Source: Streptomyces abikoensis
Lineage (GTDB): Bacteria; Actinomycetota; Actinomycetes; Streptomycetales; Streptomycetaceae
DNA: 64,000 nucleotides
Assembly: GCF_014648775.1 (NCBI RefSeq)
Contig: NZ_BMRT01000009.1
Location: 248,001 to 312,000, forward strand
Direction of reading: 5' to 3'
In this document: positions 27,555 through 35,881 of the stretch, in pieces
Position numbering within the stretch: position 1 is the stretch's first letter
How the letters are laid out: every line of letters starts with the position of its first letter
Translations under genes and position numbers: made by a program
The notes under the pieces: generated by a model
Database searches by the model: none
The model's input: the letters and a program-made list of their open reading frames with translations, nothing else
Told to the model about the DNA's origin: nothing

Positions 27555-28910
27555 TTGAGCACACAGCCCGTTCCCACCGACGCCGCGGCGGTCAAGGCCG
27601 CCGACCGCGCCCACGTCTTCCACTCCTGGTCCGCCCAGGGCCTCATCGACCCGTTCGTCGTCGCGGGCGCCGAGGGCTCGTACTTCTGGGACCACGACGG
27701 CAACCGCCACCTCGACTTCTCCTCCCAGCTCGTCAACACCAACATCGGCCACCAGCACCCCAAGGTCGTCGCCGCGATCCAGGAGCAGGCGGCCCGGCTG
27801 TGCACGATCGCGCCGGGCTTCGCCGTGGACGTACGGTCCGAGGCCGCGCGGCTGATCGCCGGACGGACCCCCGGCGACCTCGACAAGATCTTCTTCACCA
27901 ACGGCGGCGCGGAAGCGGTCGAGAACGCCGTCCGGATGGCCCGGCTGCACACCGGCCGCCCCAAGGTGCTCAGCGCCTACCGCTCGTACCACGGCGCCAC
28001 GGCCGCCGCGATCAACCTGACCGGCGACCCGCGCCGTTGGCCCTCCGACACGGCCTCGGCCGGCGTCGTGCGCTTCTGGGGCCCGTTCCGCTACCGCTCG
28101 CCGTTCCACGCGGAGACCGATGAGCAGGAGTGCGAGCGCGCGCTGCGGCACCTGGAGGACACCATCGTCTTCGAGGGCCCGGGCACGATCGCCGCGGTCA
28201 TCCTGGAGACCGTGCCCGGCACCGCCGGGATCATGGTCCCGCCGCCCGGCTACCTCCCGGGCGTCCGGGAGCTGTGCGACCGGTACGGCATCGTCCTGAT
28301 CCTCGACGAGGTCATGGCCGGCTTCGGGCGGACGGGCCGCTGGTTCGCCGCCGACCACTTCGGGGTCGTCCCCGACCTGCTGACCTTCGCCAAGGGCGTC
28401 AACTCCGGCTACGTCCCGCTCGGCGGCGTCGCCATCTCGGCGGAGATCGCCGCCACGTTCGAGGAGCGGCCCTACCCGGGCGGGCTCACCTACTCCGGCC
28501 ACCCGCTGGCCTGCGCCTCCGCCGTGGCGACGATCAACGCGATGGCCGAGGAGGGGATCGTCGAGAACGCGGCGCGCATCGGCGAGGACGTCCTCGGCCC
28601 CGGCCTGCGCGAGCTCGCCGGGCGCCACCCGTCCATCGGCGACGTCCGGGGCCTCGGCGTCTTCTGGGCCGTCGAGCTCGTCCGCGACCGCCGCACCCGC
28701 GAGCCGCTGGTGCCGTACGCGGCGACGGGCGGGGCGAACGCGCCGATGGCGGCCGTCACGGCGGCGATCAAGGAGGCGGGCGTCTGGCCGTTCGTGAACA
28801 TGAACCGCGTACACGTGGTGCCGCCGTGCACGATCACGGAGGCGGAGGCCAAGGCGGGCCTGGCCGCCCTGGACCACGCCCTCACGGTCGCGGACCGCTA
28901 CGTGGCCTGA
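27555..28910 (+). CDS. Class III aminotransferase (aspartate aminotransferase family)
   Basis: 451 residues, PLP fold-type I, subgroup III. NGGAEAVENAVRMAR, YRSYHGAT, LILDEVMAGFGRTG and the cofactor lysine in TFAKGVNSGYVPLGG are intact. Related enzymes act on omega-amino groups (beta-alanine, taurine, GABA, polyamines); the substrate is not fixed. The probable start is TTG 27555 with GAGG upstream, because family similarity begins there and a TAGGCT -10 lies about 45 bases before. The GntR-family regulator 193 bases downstream is a likely partner. Confidence 0.9.
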   Translation: MSTQPVPTDAAAVKAADRAHVFHSWSAQGLIDPFVVAGAEGSYFWDHDGNRHLDFSSQLVNTNIGHQHPKVVAAIQEQAARLCTIAPGFAVDVRSEAARLIAGRTPGDLDKIFFTNGGAEAVENAVRMARLHTGRPKVLSAYRSYHGATAAAINLTGDPRRWPSDTASAGVVRFWGPFRYRSPFHAETDEQECERALRHLEDTIVFEGPGTIAAVILETVPGTAGIMVPPPGYLPGVRELCDRYGIVLILDEVMAGFGRTGRWFAADHFGVVPDLLTFAKGVNSGYVPLGGVAISAEIAATFEERPYPGGLTYSGHPLACASAVATINAMAEEGIVENAARIGEDVLGPGLRELAGRHPSIGDVRGLGVFWAVELVRDRRTREPLVPYAATGGANAPMAAVTAAIKEAGVWPFVNMNRVHVVPPCTITEAEAKAGLAALDHALTVADRYVA

Positions 28911-29103
28911 GCCCCGGCAGCCCCCGGCGGCCCCCCGGCGGGCCCGTACCGCCGGTACCCACTCCCACAGCGCGCGCACAGCATCAGGTACCGTTCACCG
29001 TCCCGTGCGCACGGTCATACCGCCCGACGTCGGCCCTCGCCTATGGTTGCGAGGGCCGTTCGCATGCCAGGCGTGCGGCCACGGAAAGGGAGACGAAGGA
29101 CCA

Positions 29104-29772
29104 ATGCCAGGCAGCGAGGCTGTCAAGCGCACGACGCTGCGCTCACAGATCGCCGAAGCCCTGCGCGACGAGGTCATCGCGGGGCGGCTCCCGTCGGGTC
29201 GGCAGTTCACCGTCAAGGAGATCGCCGAGCAGTACGGGGTCTCGGCCACGCCCGTGCGCGAGGCGCTGCTCGACCTCTGCTCGCAAGGGCTGCTCGACGT
29301 CGAGCTCCACAAGGGCTACCGGGTGCGCGAGTTCTCGCACGCCGACTTCCGCGACATGATCGAGGCCCGCACGCTCGTCGTCGAGGGCATGTTCCGGCGC
29401 TCCGCCGAGCAGGCGCTGGCCGCGGCCAGCCCGGAGGCGCTGGCCTCCGTGCGCCGACGGGCCGACGAGGCCGCGCGGGCGGCCCTCGCGGGCGACCTCG
29501 ACATCCTCATCGGCTACGACCTCCGCTTCTGGCGGGAGATGGCCGGACTCGTGGCGAACCCCTATATATCCGACTTCCTGGACCGGCTCCGGGTGCAGAG
29601 CTGGATCTTCACCGTCCCCCTGCTGCGCCGCCTCGGCGACCTCCGGGGCCGGCTGTGGCACCGCCACTCCGAGCTCGCGGAGGCCATAGCCTGCCGCGAC
29701 GTCGAACGCGCCCAGCGGATCGTCGTCGCGTACAACCGGCACACGCTGGAACTGATCGACGCCCTGACGTAA
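29104..29772 (+). CDS. GntR family regulator, FCD type
   Basis: 222 residues: an N-terminal winged helix (about 10-75; FTVKEIAEQYGVSATPVREALLDLCSQGLL) followed by an all-helical FCD effector domain whose metal/ligand positions include the aspartate and histidines of the pattern DLRFWREM...HRRHSELAEAI. FCD regulators typically bind small organic acids or amino acids and repress catabolic genes. The adjacent upstream aminotransferase, with its inverted-repeat promoter, is the natural target candidate. ATG 29104 has GAAGGA upstream. Confidence 0.9.
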   Translation: MPGSEAVKRTTLRSQIAEALRDEVIAGRLPSGRQFTVKEIAEQYGVSATPVREALLDLCSQGLLDVELHKGYRVREFSHADFRDMIEARTLVVEGMFRRSAEQALAAASPEALASVRRRADEAARAALAGDLDILIGYDLRFWREMAGLVANPYISDFLDRLRVQSWIFTVPLLRRLGDLRGRLWHRHSELAEAIACRDVERAQRIVVAYNRHTLELIDALT

Positions 29773-29907
29773 CCGCCATAAGGCCGGTATGTCCGATGGG
29801 TCCATTGAATCCCTTGGATCCGGTAATTCCGTTCGATGACTGATCGATGCAGTACGCATAGAGTCAAGATCCGCCAACAGTCGTCGACAAACGGAATGTG
29901 ATTCGAA

Positions 29908-32385
29908 ATGAAGATGACGCCGGTCGCGTCCACCACGGCCGACGGGGAGGACCGCGGTGCCATCGGGCTGTCGGTGATCGTCCCGGCGTACAACGAGGAG
30001 GACCGGCTCGCGCCCACCCTCAAGGCGATCCGCGCCCACCTCCAGGACGGCCCGGCCGCGTGGGAGTTGATCGTCGTCGACGACGGGTCGACCGACGGCA
30101 CGGCGGTCCTCGTCGAGGCCGCCGCCGACGAGGACCCCCGCATCCGTCTGCTGCGCACCCCCGCCAACCGGGGCAAGGGCCACGCCGTACGCACCGGCGT
30201 CCTCGCCTCGCGCGGCCGACGCGTCCTGGTCACCGATGCCGACCTGGCCACACCCATCGAGGAACTGGCGCTCCTGGAGCGCCGGATGGACGAGGGCGTC
30301 CCCGCCGCCGTCGGCTCCCGCGCCCTGCCCGGCTCCCGGATAGCCGTCCGGCAGCACGCGCTGCGCGAGGTCATGGGCCGGCTCGGCGGCGGGCTGATCC
30401 GCGCCGCCGCCGTCCCCGGCATCCGCGACACCCAGTGCGGCTTCAAGCTCTTCGACGGGGACAAGGCCCGCACCGCCTTCGCCGGCTCCCGGCTGGACGG
30501 CTGGGCCTTCGACGTCGAGATACTGCGGTTCTTCCAGCAGCAGGGCTGGGAGGTCGCCGAGGTGCCCGTGCGCTGGGCCCACCAGCCCGGCTCCAAGGTC
30601 CGCCCCCTCGCCTACCCCCGCGTCCTGGCCGACCTCGTGCGCGTCCGCTGGCACACCTACCGCCGGACGGCGAGCCCGGCACGGTTCGCGATACCCGCGC
30701 TCTTCCTCCTCATCAGCGTCTTCCTCTACGACGGACTGTGGAGCGACCCGGCCGGCCGCTACCTGATCGACTCCAACCACGACCAGCAGCAGTGGGAATG
30801 GTTCTTCGCCGCCACCGCCGACAACGTCGTACACCTGCGCAATCCGCTCTCCAGCGACTTCCAGAACTTCCCGCTCGGCGTCAACCTCATGGCGAACACC
30901 GCCATGCTGGGCCTGTCCATCCCCCTCACGCCGCTCACCCTGCTGCTCGGCCCCCAGTTCACCTGGGCCGTCGTGCTCACCGGCGGGCTCGCGGCGACGG
31001 CCTGGGCCTGGTACTGGCTGCTGGCGAGACGTTTCACCCGCTCCCGCTGGGCCGCCGCGCTGGGCGGCGGCTTCTGCGCCTTCGCGCCGCCGGTGATCTC
31101 GCACGGCAACGCCCACCCCAACTTCGCGGTGCTGTTCATGTTCCCGCTGATCATCGACCGGCTGCTGCGGCTGTGCGAGGGCAGGCGGACCACGCGCGAC
31201 GGCGTCGTCCTCGGTCTCTTCCTCGCCTACCAGGTCTTCCTCGGCGAGGAGGCCCTGCTGCTGGCCGTCACCGGCCTCCTCCTCTTCACCCTCGGCTACG
31301 CGGCCGCCTCCCCGCACGTGGCCGCGGCCGTCGCCCGGCCCCTGCTGACCGGCCTCGGCATCGCCGCCCTCGTCTCCGTACCGCTGGTGCTCGGCCCCGT
31401 GGCCTGGCAGTTCTACGGCCCGCAGAGCTACCGCAGCGTGCTGCACGGCCAGACCGGCAACCACCCCATGGCGTTCCTGGAGTTCGCCACCCGCTCGCTG
31501 GCCGGGGACCAGCCGATCGCCGCCTCGCTCTCCCTCAACCCCACCGAGGAGAACGCCTTCTTCGGCTGGCCGCTCGTCGCCCTCACCGTCGCCCTCGTCG
31601 TCCACATGAGGGACCGGCCGGCCGTCCGCGCCCTCGGCTTCACCGCGCTGGCCGCCGCCGTCCTCTCCCTCGGCCAGAACATCCCCCTGCTGGGCACGGA
31701 CAAGACGCTGCCCGGCCCGTGGCGCCTCCTGGCGGAGGCACCCCTCTACGAATCCGTCATCGAGTCCCGGATGGCGATGGTCTGCGTCCCCGCCGTCGGC
31801 ATCCTCCTCGCCCTCGCCTGCGACCGGCTCGCCGTCCGGCGCGCGCGCAGCGAACGCGAGAGCTCCCGCCGCGTCATCGGCGTCGCCGCCCTCGCCGCCG
31901 CCCTCCTCCCGCTGGTGCCCACCCCCTTCCGCACCGTCGAACGCGCCCCGACGCCCGCCTTCTTCGCGGACGGCACCTGGCGGGAGTACGTCCGCCCGGG
32001 GCACGCCCTGGTGCCCGTACCGGTGCCCAGCCCCACGGAGACCGCGGCCCTCGGCTGGCAGATCGACACCGGCCTCGGCTTCCCCTTCCCCGGCGGTTAC
32101 TTCAACGGCCCCTGGGGACCCAAGCGGGACGGCTTCGCCGGCTCCCCGCCGCGCCCGACCTCCGAACTGCTGCGCAAGGTCCACGAGACCGGCGAGGTGC
32201 CCGACATCGGGGAGCAACAGCGCCGGGCGTTCCGCCAGGACCTCGACTTCTGGCACGCCGACGCGCTCGTCCTCGCCGACCAGCGGTTCACCGCCGCGCT
32301 GCGGACGGCCGTCACCCGGCTGACGGGCGACGAGCCCCGGCGGACCGGCGACACGTGGGTGTGGGACGTGCGCGCCGACCGTTGA
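29908..32385 (+). CDS. GT2 polyprenyl-phosphate glycosyltransferase fused to a multi-pass membrane region
   Basis: 825 residues. Residues ~20-235 are a dolichyl-phosphate-mannose-synthase-like GT2 domain: LSVIVPAYNEEDRL, IVVDDGSTDGT, the DxD-type VTDADLATP and DTQCGFKLF. From about 252 the protein has ten or more hydrophobic helices separated by loops (for example DSNHDQQQWEWFF and NPLSSDFQNFPLGVN), resembling GT-C/YfhO-type glycosyltransferase bodies, then a soluble C-terminal domain. One polypeptide could make the lipid-linked sugar and transfer it. ATG 29908 lacks a good ribosome site; ATG 29914 is the alternative. An AT-richer 135-base leader precedes it. Confidence 0.82.
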   Translation: MKMTPVASTTADGEDRGAIGLSVIVPAYNEEDRLAPTLKAIRAHLQDGPAAWELIVVDDGSTDGTAVLVEAAADEDPRIRLLRTPANRGKGHAVRTGVLASRGRRVLVTDADLATPIEELALLERRMDEGVPAAVGSRALPGSRIAVRQHALREVMGRLGGGLIRAAAVPGIRDTQCGFKLFDGDKARTAFAGSRLDGWAFDVEILRFFQQQGWEVAEVPVRWAHQPGSKVRPLAYPRVLADLVRVRWHTYRRTASPARFAIPALFLLISVFLYDGLWSDPAGRYLIDSNHDQQQWEWFFAATADNVVHLRNPLSSDFQNFPLGVNLMANTAMLGLSIPLTPLTLLLGPQFTWAVVLTGGLAATAWAWYWLLARRFTRSRWAAALGGGFCAFAPPVISHGNAHPNFAVLFMFPLIIDRLLRLCEGRRTTRDGVVLGLFLAYQVFLGEEALLLAVTGLLLFTLGYAAASPHVAAAVARPLLTGLGIAALVSVPLVLGPVAWQFYGPQSYRSVLHGQTGNHPMAFLEFATRSLAGDQPIAASLSLNPTEENAFFGWPLVALTVALVVHMRDRPAVRALGFTALAAAVLSLGQNIPLLGTDKTLPGPWRLLAEAPLYESVIESRMAMVCVPAVGILLALACDRLAVRRARSERESSRRVIGVAALAAALLPLVPTPFRTVERAPTPAFFADGTWREYVRPGHALVPVPVPSPTETAALGWQIDTGLGFPFPGGYFNGPWGPKRDGFAGSPPRPTSELLRKVHETGEVPDIGEQQRRAFRQDLDFWHADALVLADQRFTAALRTAVTRLTGDEPRRTGDTWVWDVRADR

Positions 32386-32550
32386 CCCCGGGGCCTGAGC
32401 CGGCCGCGAGCCGACCGCGAGTCGGCCGGAAGCCGGGCGGATTCGGCGCGTCTCCATCTGTCCGCCCGGTATGACAACCGGCTGAGCGGCACTACTCTGG
32501 CCCGACCACCCGACCATCGGACGGGAAGGCGATGACGAGAGTGAGCTCAC

Positions 32551-33201
32551 GTGGCCTGTGACCTGTGGCTGGTGCCCCTAGTCGACGTGCTCTGCCACAG
32601 CCCCGACAACCCCTTCGCCGACGAGATCGCCGCCTACGACAAGGCACTCGGCGAGGCGGGGCTGCCCCCGGTGCCCGTCTTCGGCTATATGCCGGGTCTC
32701 TCCGGGGACGTGGCGCCCGTCGCGGGCTTCGACTACGACGCCCTGCACTTCCTGCGCCGCGCCCATCTGCTGAACCTCTGTGGCCTCGCCGTCACCCCGG
32801 TGGACGAACTCGGCGGCGACTACGAGCAGTTGCTGGAGATGTTCGAGGCCACGGCGCAGCAGTCGCACCTGGTCTGGCACTACGACCACGCGGGCGCGTA
32901 CGTGCCGGTGGACTTCCCGCATCCGCTGTCCAACGACGAACTCCTCGAAGGCGGCGGGCCGCTGGGATCCAGCCACGGCCTGCTGCGCGAACTCCACTCC
33001 GTGGCACCGGTCCTGGGCATCGACCCGGACAACCCGCCGGCCCCACCGGCGGCACCCGACCACCCCACGACCCTCGAGGAACGCGCGGCCCCGGGCCCCC
33101 ACGACGACAGCCCGTTCGCCCGGGAACGCCACGTATGGCTGGGACTCCACGCGGCGGCGACGCGAAGCCTGGGACAGGGGTCGATGATCGTGTTCAGCTG
33201 A
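32551..33201 (+). CDS. Conserved hypothetical protein (216 aa)
   Basis: Not assigned to a named family. Soluble, acidic, with an N-terminal segment MACDLWLVPLVDVLCHSPDNPF that looks like a structured beta-alpha unit, a central region rich in conserved-looking aromatic residues (HLVWHYDHAGAYVPVDFPHPL) and a low-complexity Pro/Asp linker before a short C-terminal motif (ERHVWLGLHAAATRSL). The start GTG 32551 follows GAGAGTGAGCTCAC; the ribosome site is weak. Base composition is typical of the host, arguing for an old resident gene. Confidence 0.7.
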   Translation: MACDLWLVPLVDVLCHSPDNPFADEIAAYDKALGEAGLPPVPVFGYMPGLSGDVAPVAGFDYDALHFLRRAHLLNLCGLAVTPVDELGGDYEQLLEMFEATAQQSHLVWHYDHAGAYVPVDFPHPLSNDELLEGGGPLGSSHGLLRELHSVAPVLGIDPDNPPAPPAAPDHPTTLEERAAPGPHDDSPFARERHVWLGLHAAATRSLGQGSMIVFS

Positions 33202-33204
33202 TTG

Positions 33205-33252
33205 TCCTCAAACGCCGGACGGGCTGCATTCAGCCCGTCCGGCGTTTGAGGA
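33205..33252. terminator. 22-bp perfect bidirectional terminator
   Basis: TCCTCAAACGCCGGACGGGCTG and its exact complement flank a CATT loop between two convergent genes. The TTTGAGGA end gives U-rich ends in both directions. This hairpin type recurs in Streptomyces genomes. Confidence 0.92.
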
Positions 33253-33280
33253 CCGGGGGTCCGGGGGGGCGGAGCCCCTG

Positions 33281-34021
33281 CTACCGAGGCGACTCGGGCG
33301 GTCGCTGCCGCGGCATGTTCGGCCGAGTGTGCGGCGGCATCGGGAACCGCCCCACCGGCCCGGAATCCGTCCGAGGACCCCACGCCACCAACGACTGCGT
33401 CAGCAACGGCGCCGGCCCCGCCCGGAACTCCACCATCCAGTCCGCCGTCTCGGCCCGCACGAGCTCCGAGACGTCCTCGGAGAACCTCCGCAGCACGGTC
33501 AGACAGCGCTCGGCCGCCTCACTCGCCGTCCCCTCCGTGGGCCCGAGCACCTCCCGCACGCACTCCGACGCCCAGTCGAACTGGAGCACCTCCAGCCGCC
33601 GCTGCACCGCCTGGGCCGTGGCCACGCCCCGCATCCACCCGGACGTCAACCCGAAGTACCGGTCGCAGGCCACACAGGCCACCGCGCCCAGCAGCGCCAG
33701 GAACGCCCACGCGGAACCCGTGCGCAGCACCTTGGTCAGCTCCAGCAGCGGCAGGGCCGCGCCCACCACCGCGCAGCAGGCCGCCGCCAGGCGCAGCCCG
33801 CGCGCCCAGCGGCGTTTCCACGCCCGGTCGGTGAGGTACCAGTCGGCGAGGTTCAGCGCGCCGCCCTCGACCCATCTGTAGAGCTCGTCCAGTCGCTCGG
33901 CGGGTTCCCCCCAGTCCCCGAGCGGGAACGTCCGGCCGCGCAGGTCGCCCCGGTGCTGCCCTGCTGGGGGGTTCCCCTGCTCCCTCGGGAGCCCCTCGGG
34001 CTGCATCTCAGGCTGGCTCAC
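33281..34021 (-). CDS. SLATT-domain-like two-helix membrane protein
   Basis: 246 residues. Two adjacent transmembrane helices (about 78-95 and 102-118, GLRLAAACCAVVGAALPLLEL and WAFLALLGAVACVACDRYFG) followed by a helical cytosolic region (QAVQRRLEVLQFDWASECVREVLG...) and a Pro-rich tail. This 2TM-plus-coiled-helix layout fits SLATT proteins, predicted pore-forming effectors of nucleotide-signalling (SMODS/SLOG) defence systems. No cyclase or SLOG gene is adjacent, so a housekeeping role is equally possible. GTG 34021 has GAGGGAG upstream. Confidence 0.72.
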   Translation of the reverse strand: MSQPEMQPEGLPREQGNPPAGQHRGDLRGRTFPLGDWGEPAERLDELYRWVEGGALNLADWYLTDRAWKRRWARGLRLAAACCAVVGAALPLLELTKVLRTGSAWAFLALLGAVACVACDRYFGLTSGWMRGVATAQAVQRRLEVLQFDWASECVREVLGPTEGTASEAAERCLTVLRRFSEDVSELVRAETADWMVEFRAGPAPLLTQSLVAWGPRTDSGPVGRFPMPPHTRPNMPRQRPPESPR

Positions 34022-34324
34022 CCTGCACTCCCTCTCCGCCGTGTGCCGTGATCACAGTGATGTGCAGCCTCCTTCCTACCGCCGAACGGTTGGCGTTGGG
34101 CGCAAGATCAGGCCTTTTCCGTCCGTAAGTGGGCCGGCATCAGGTATAGGAGGCCGGGGGTACTCACCCGAAAGAGTGCACGCCGGCCGAGGCGTGGACG
34201 CCGAACGGGCGGCGAAACGTGTCGACGGAAGGTTCCTGCCGGAGGGCTACCGCGAGAGGTTCCTACGAGTGCCGTGCCCACCCCGAGTCGTAGTGATCCA
34301 CAATCGAGGCAATAGGGTGAGGGG
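34022..34324. other. Divergent region before purD (303 bp)
   Basis: Carries the purD -10 box TAGGGT at 34313-34318, seven bases before the GTG start, consistent with a leaderless transcript. A 95-codon frame on the plus strand (34041-34328) lacks a ribosome site and family resemblance, so it is not called. No riboswitch was recognised. Confidence 0.55.
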
Positions 34325-35572
34325 GTGAAGGTCCTCGTCATCGGCGGCGGCGCCCGCGAACACGCCCTGTGCCGCTCCCTGTCCCTCGACCCCGACGTCA
34401 CCGCGCTGCACTGCGCCCCCGGCAACGCCGGGATCGCCGAGGTCGCCGAGACGCACCCCGTGGACGCGCTGGACGGCGCGGCCGTCGCGGAGCTCGCCGC
34501 GTCGCTGAGCGCCGACCTCGTGGTCGTCGGCCCGGAGGCGCCGCTGGTCGCGGGCGTCGCGGACGTCCTGCGCGAGCGCGGCTTCCCCGTCTTCGGCCCC
34601 TCGGCCGAGGCCGCGCGGCTGGAGGGCTCCAAGGCCTTCGCCAAGGACGTCATGGCCTCGGCGAACGTGCCCACCGCCCGCGCCTACGTCTGCACCACCC
34701 CGGAGGAGATCGACGAGGCGCTGGACGCCTTCGGCCCCCCGTACGTGGTCAAGGACGACGGCCTGGCCGCCGGCAAGGGCGTCGTCGTCACCTCGGACCT
34801 GGCCGCGGCCCGTGAGCACGCGCTGGCCTGCGACCGCGTGGTGATCGAGGAGTACCTGGACGGCCCCGAGGTCTCCCTCTTCGCGATCACCGACGGCGAG
34901 ACGGTGCTGCCGCTGACGCCCGCCCAGGACTTCAAGCGGGCGCTGGACGGCGACGAGGGCCCGAACACGGGCGGCATGGGCGCCTACTCCCCGCTGCCGT
35001 GGGCCGGCCCCGAGCTGGTCGACGAGGTCATGGAGAGCGTGCTCCAGCCCACCGTGGACGAGCTGCGCCGCCGGGGCACGCCGTTCTCCGGGCTGCTCTA
35101 CGCGGGGCTGGCGATCACCTCGCGCGGGGTGCGGGTCATCGAGTTCAACGCGCGCTTCGGCGACCCGGAGACCCAGGTCGTCCTGGCCCGGCTGAAGACG
35201 CCGCTGGGCGGCGTCCTGCTGAGCGCGGCCACCGGCGACCTGGCCGCCCAGCCGCCGCTGAACTGGAGCGAGGACGCGGCCGTGACCGTCGTCATCGCCT
35301 CGCACAACTACCCCGGCACCCCGCGCACGGGTGACCCGATCGAGGGACTGGCGGAGGCCGCCGAGGTCGACAAGGCGTACGTCCTCCACGCGGGCAGCCG
35401 GCGGGACGAGGCCGGCCGCGTGGTGAGCGCGGGCGGCCGGGTGCTGTCGGTCACGGCCACGGGCGAGGACCTGGCCGACGCGCGGACCCGCGCCTACGAG
35501 GCCGTCTCCCGGATCCGGCTGGACGGCTCCCACCACCGCACGGACATCGCGGAGAAGGCCGCGTCGGCCTGA
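34325..35572 (+). CDS. purD: Phosphoribosylamine-glycine ligase PurD
   Basis: ATP-grasp enzyme joining glycine to 5-phosphoribosylamine, step 2 of purine synthesis. 415 residues: VLVIGGGAREHAL at the N-terminus, GPEAPLVAGVAD, the ATP-binding KDDGLAAGKGV, and the hallmark QDFKRALDGDEGPNTGGMGAYSP and IEFNARFGDPETQ. GTG 34325 is placed by the N-terminal motif and by the -10 box seven bases upstream (leaderless). First of a run of purine genes (purC, purSQL, purF, purM) spread over 20 kb. Confidence 0.98.
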   Translation: MKVLVIGGGAREHALCRSLSLDPDVTALHCAPGNAGIAEVAETHPVDALDGAAVAELAASLSADLVVVGPEAPLVAGVADVLRERGFPVFGPSAEAARLEGSKAFAKDVMASANVPTARAYVCTTPEEIDEALDAFGPPYVVKDDGLAAGKGVVVTSDLAAAREHALACDRVVIEEYLDGPEVSLFAITDGETVLPLTPAQDFKRALDGDEGPNTGGMGAYSPLPWAGPELVDEVMESVLQPTVDELRRRGTPFSGLLYAGLAITSRGVRVIEFNARFGDPETQVVLARLKTPLGGVLLSAATGDLAAQPPLNWSEDAAVTVVIASHNYPGTPRTGDPIEGLAEAAEVDKAYVLHAGSRRDEAGRVVSAGGRVLSVTATGEDLADARTRAYEAVSRIRLDGSHHRTDIAEKAASA

Positions 35573-35643
35573 CGACGGCCCGACGACCGGCGGGGAACGG
35601 CGCCGGGCCGGCGCCGGACCGGCGGCGGGGGCGGGTGGAGAAA

Positions 35644-35670
35644 ACGGGCGGAAACGACGCGTCCGCCCGT
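35644..35670 (+). terminator. purD terminator
   Basis: ACGGGCGGA / TCCGCCCGT, 9-bp stem with 9-base loop, 72 bases after the purD stop. Confidence 0.6.
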
Positions 35671-35720
35671 GCCGCCACCGCCCCGACGCCATTCCATCGG
35701 GTGAGCGCTTGCCCAAGCGG

Positions 35721-35749
35721 CTGACGCACGCCCCACCCCCAACTAGGGT
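35721..35749 (+). promoter_or_regulatory. Promoter-like hexamers upstream of the M48-like gene
   Basis: CTGACG (35721-35726) and TAGGGT (35744-35749) with a 17-base spacer. The rest of the 309-base gap from purD (35573-35881) holds only the purD hairpin and a GC-rich leader. Confidence 0.45.
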
Positions 35750-35881
35750 GCGGCGCAGGCCGGCTGCCGGGTGGCTGACTCGGCGGCCCGACCGGCCCAC
35801 CGGCATTGCGATGTCAGAGGCCGGTGCCACAGTGGGGGAGGTAAGCAACGCACCTCGGCAGAGCACTACCGGCAACTGGGG

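Noticed and set aside
29143..32550. 1135-codon open frame on the minus strand opposite the glycosyltransferase
   Set aside because: High-GC shadow: low-complexity Gly/Arg/Glu/Val composition, no family resemblance, wrong codon-position bias, and a well-supported gene on the other strand.
34041..34328. 95-codon plus-strand frame upstream of purD
   Set aside because: No ribosome site, no family match, weak third-position bias, and it overlaps the purD promoter and start.
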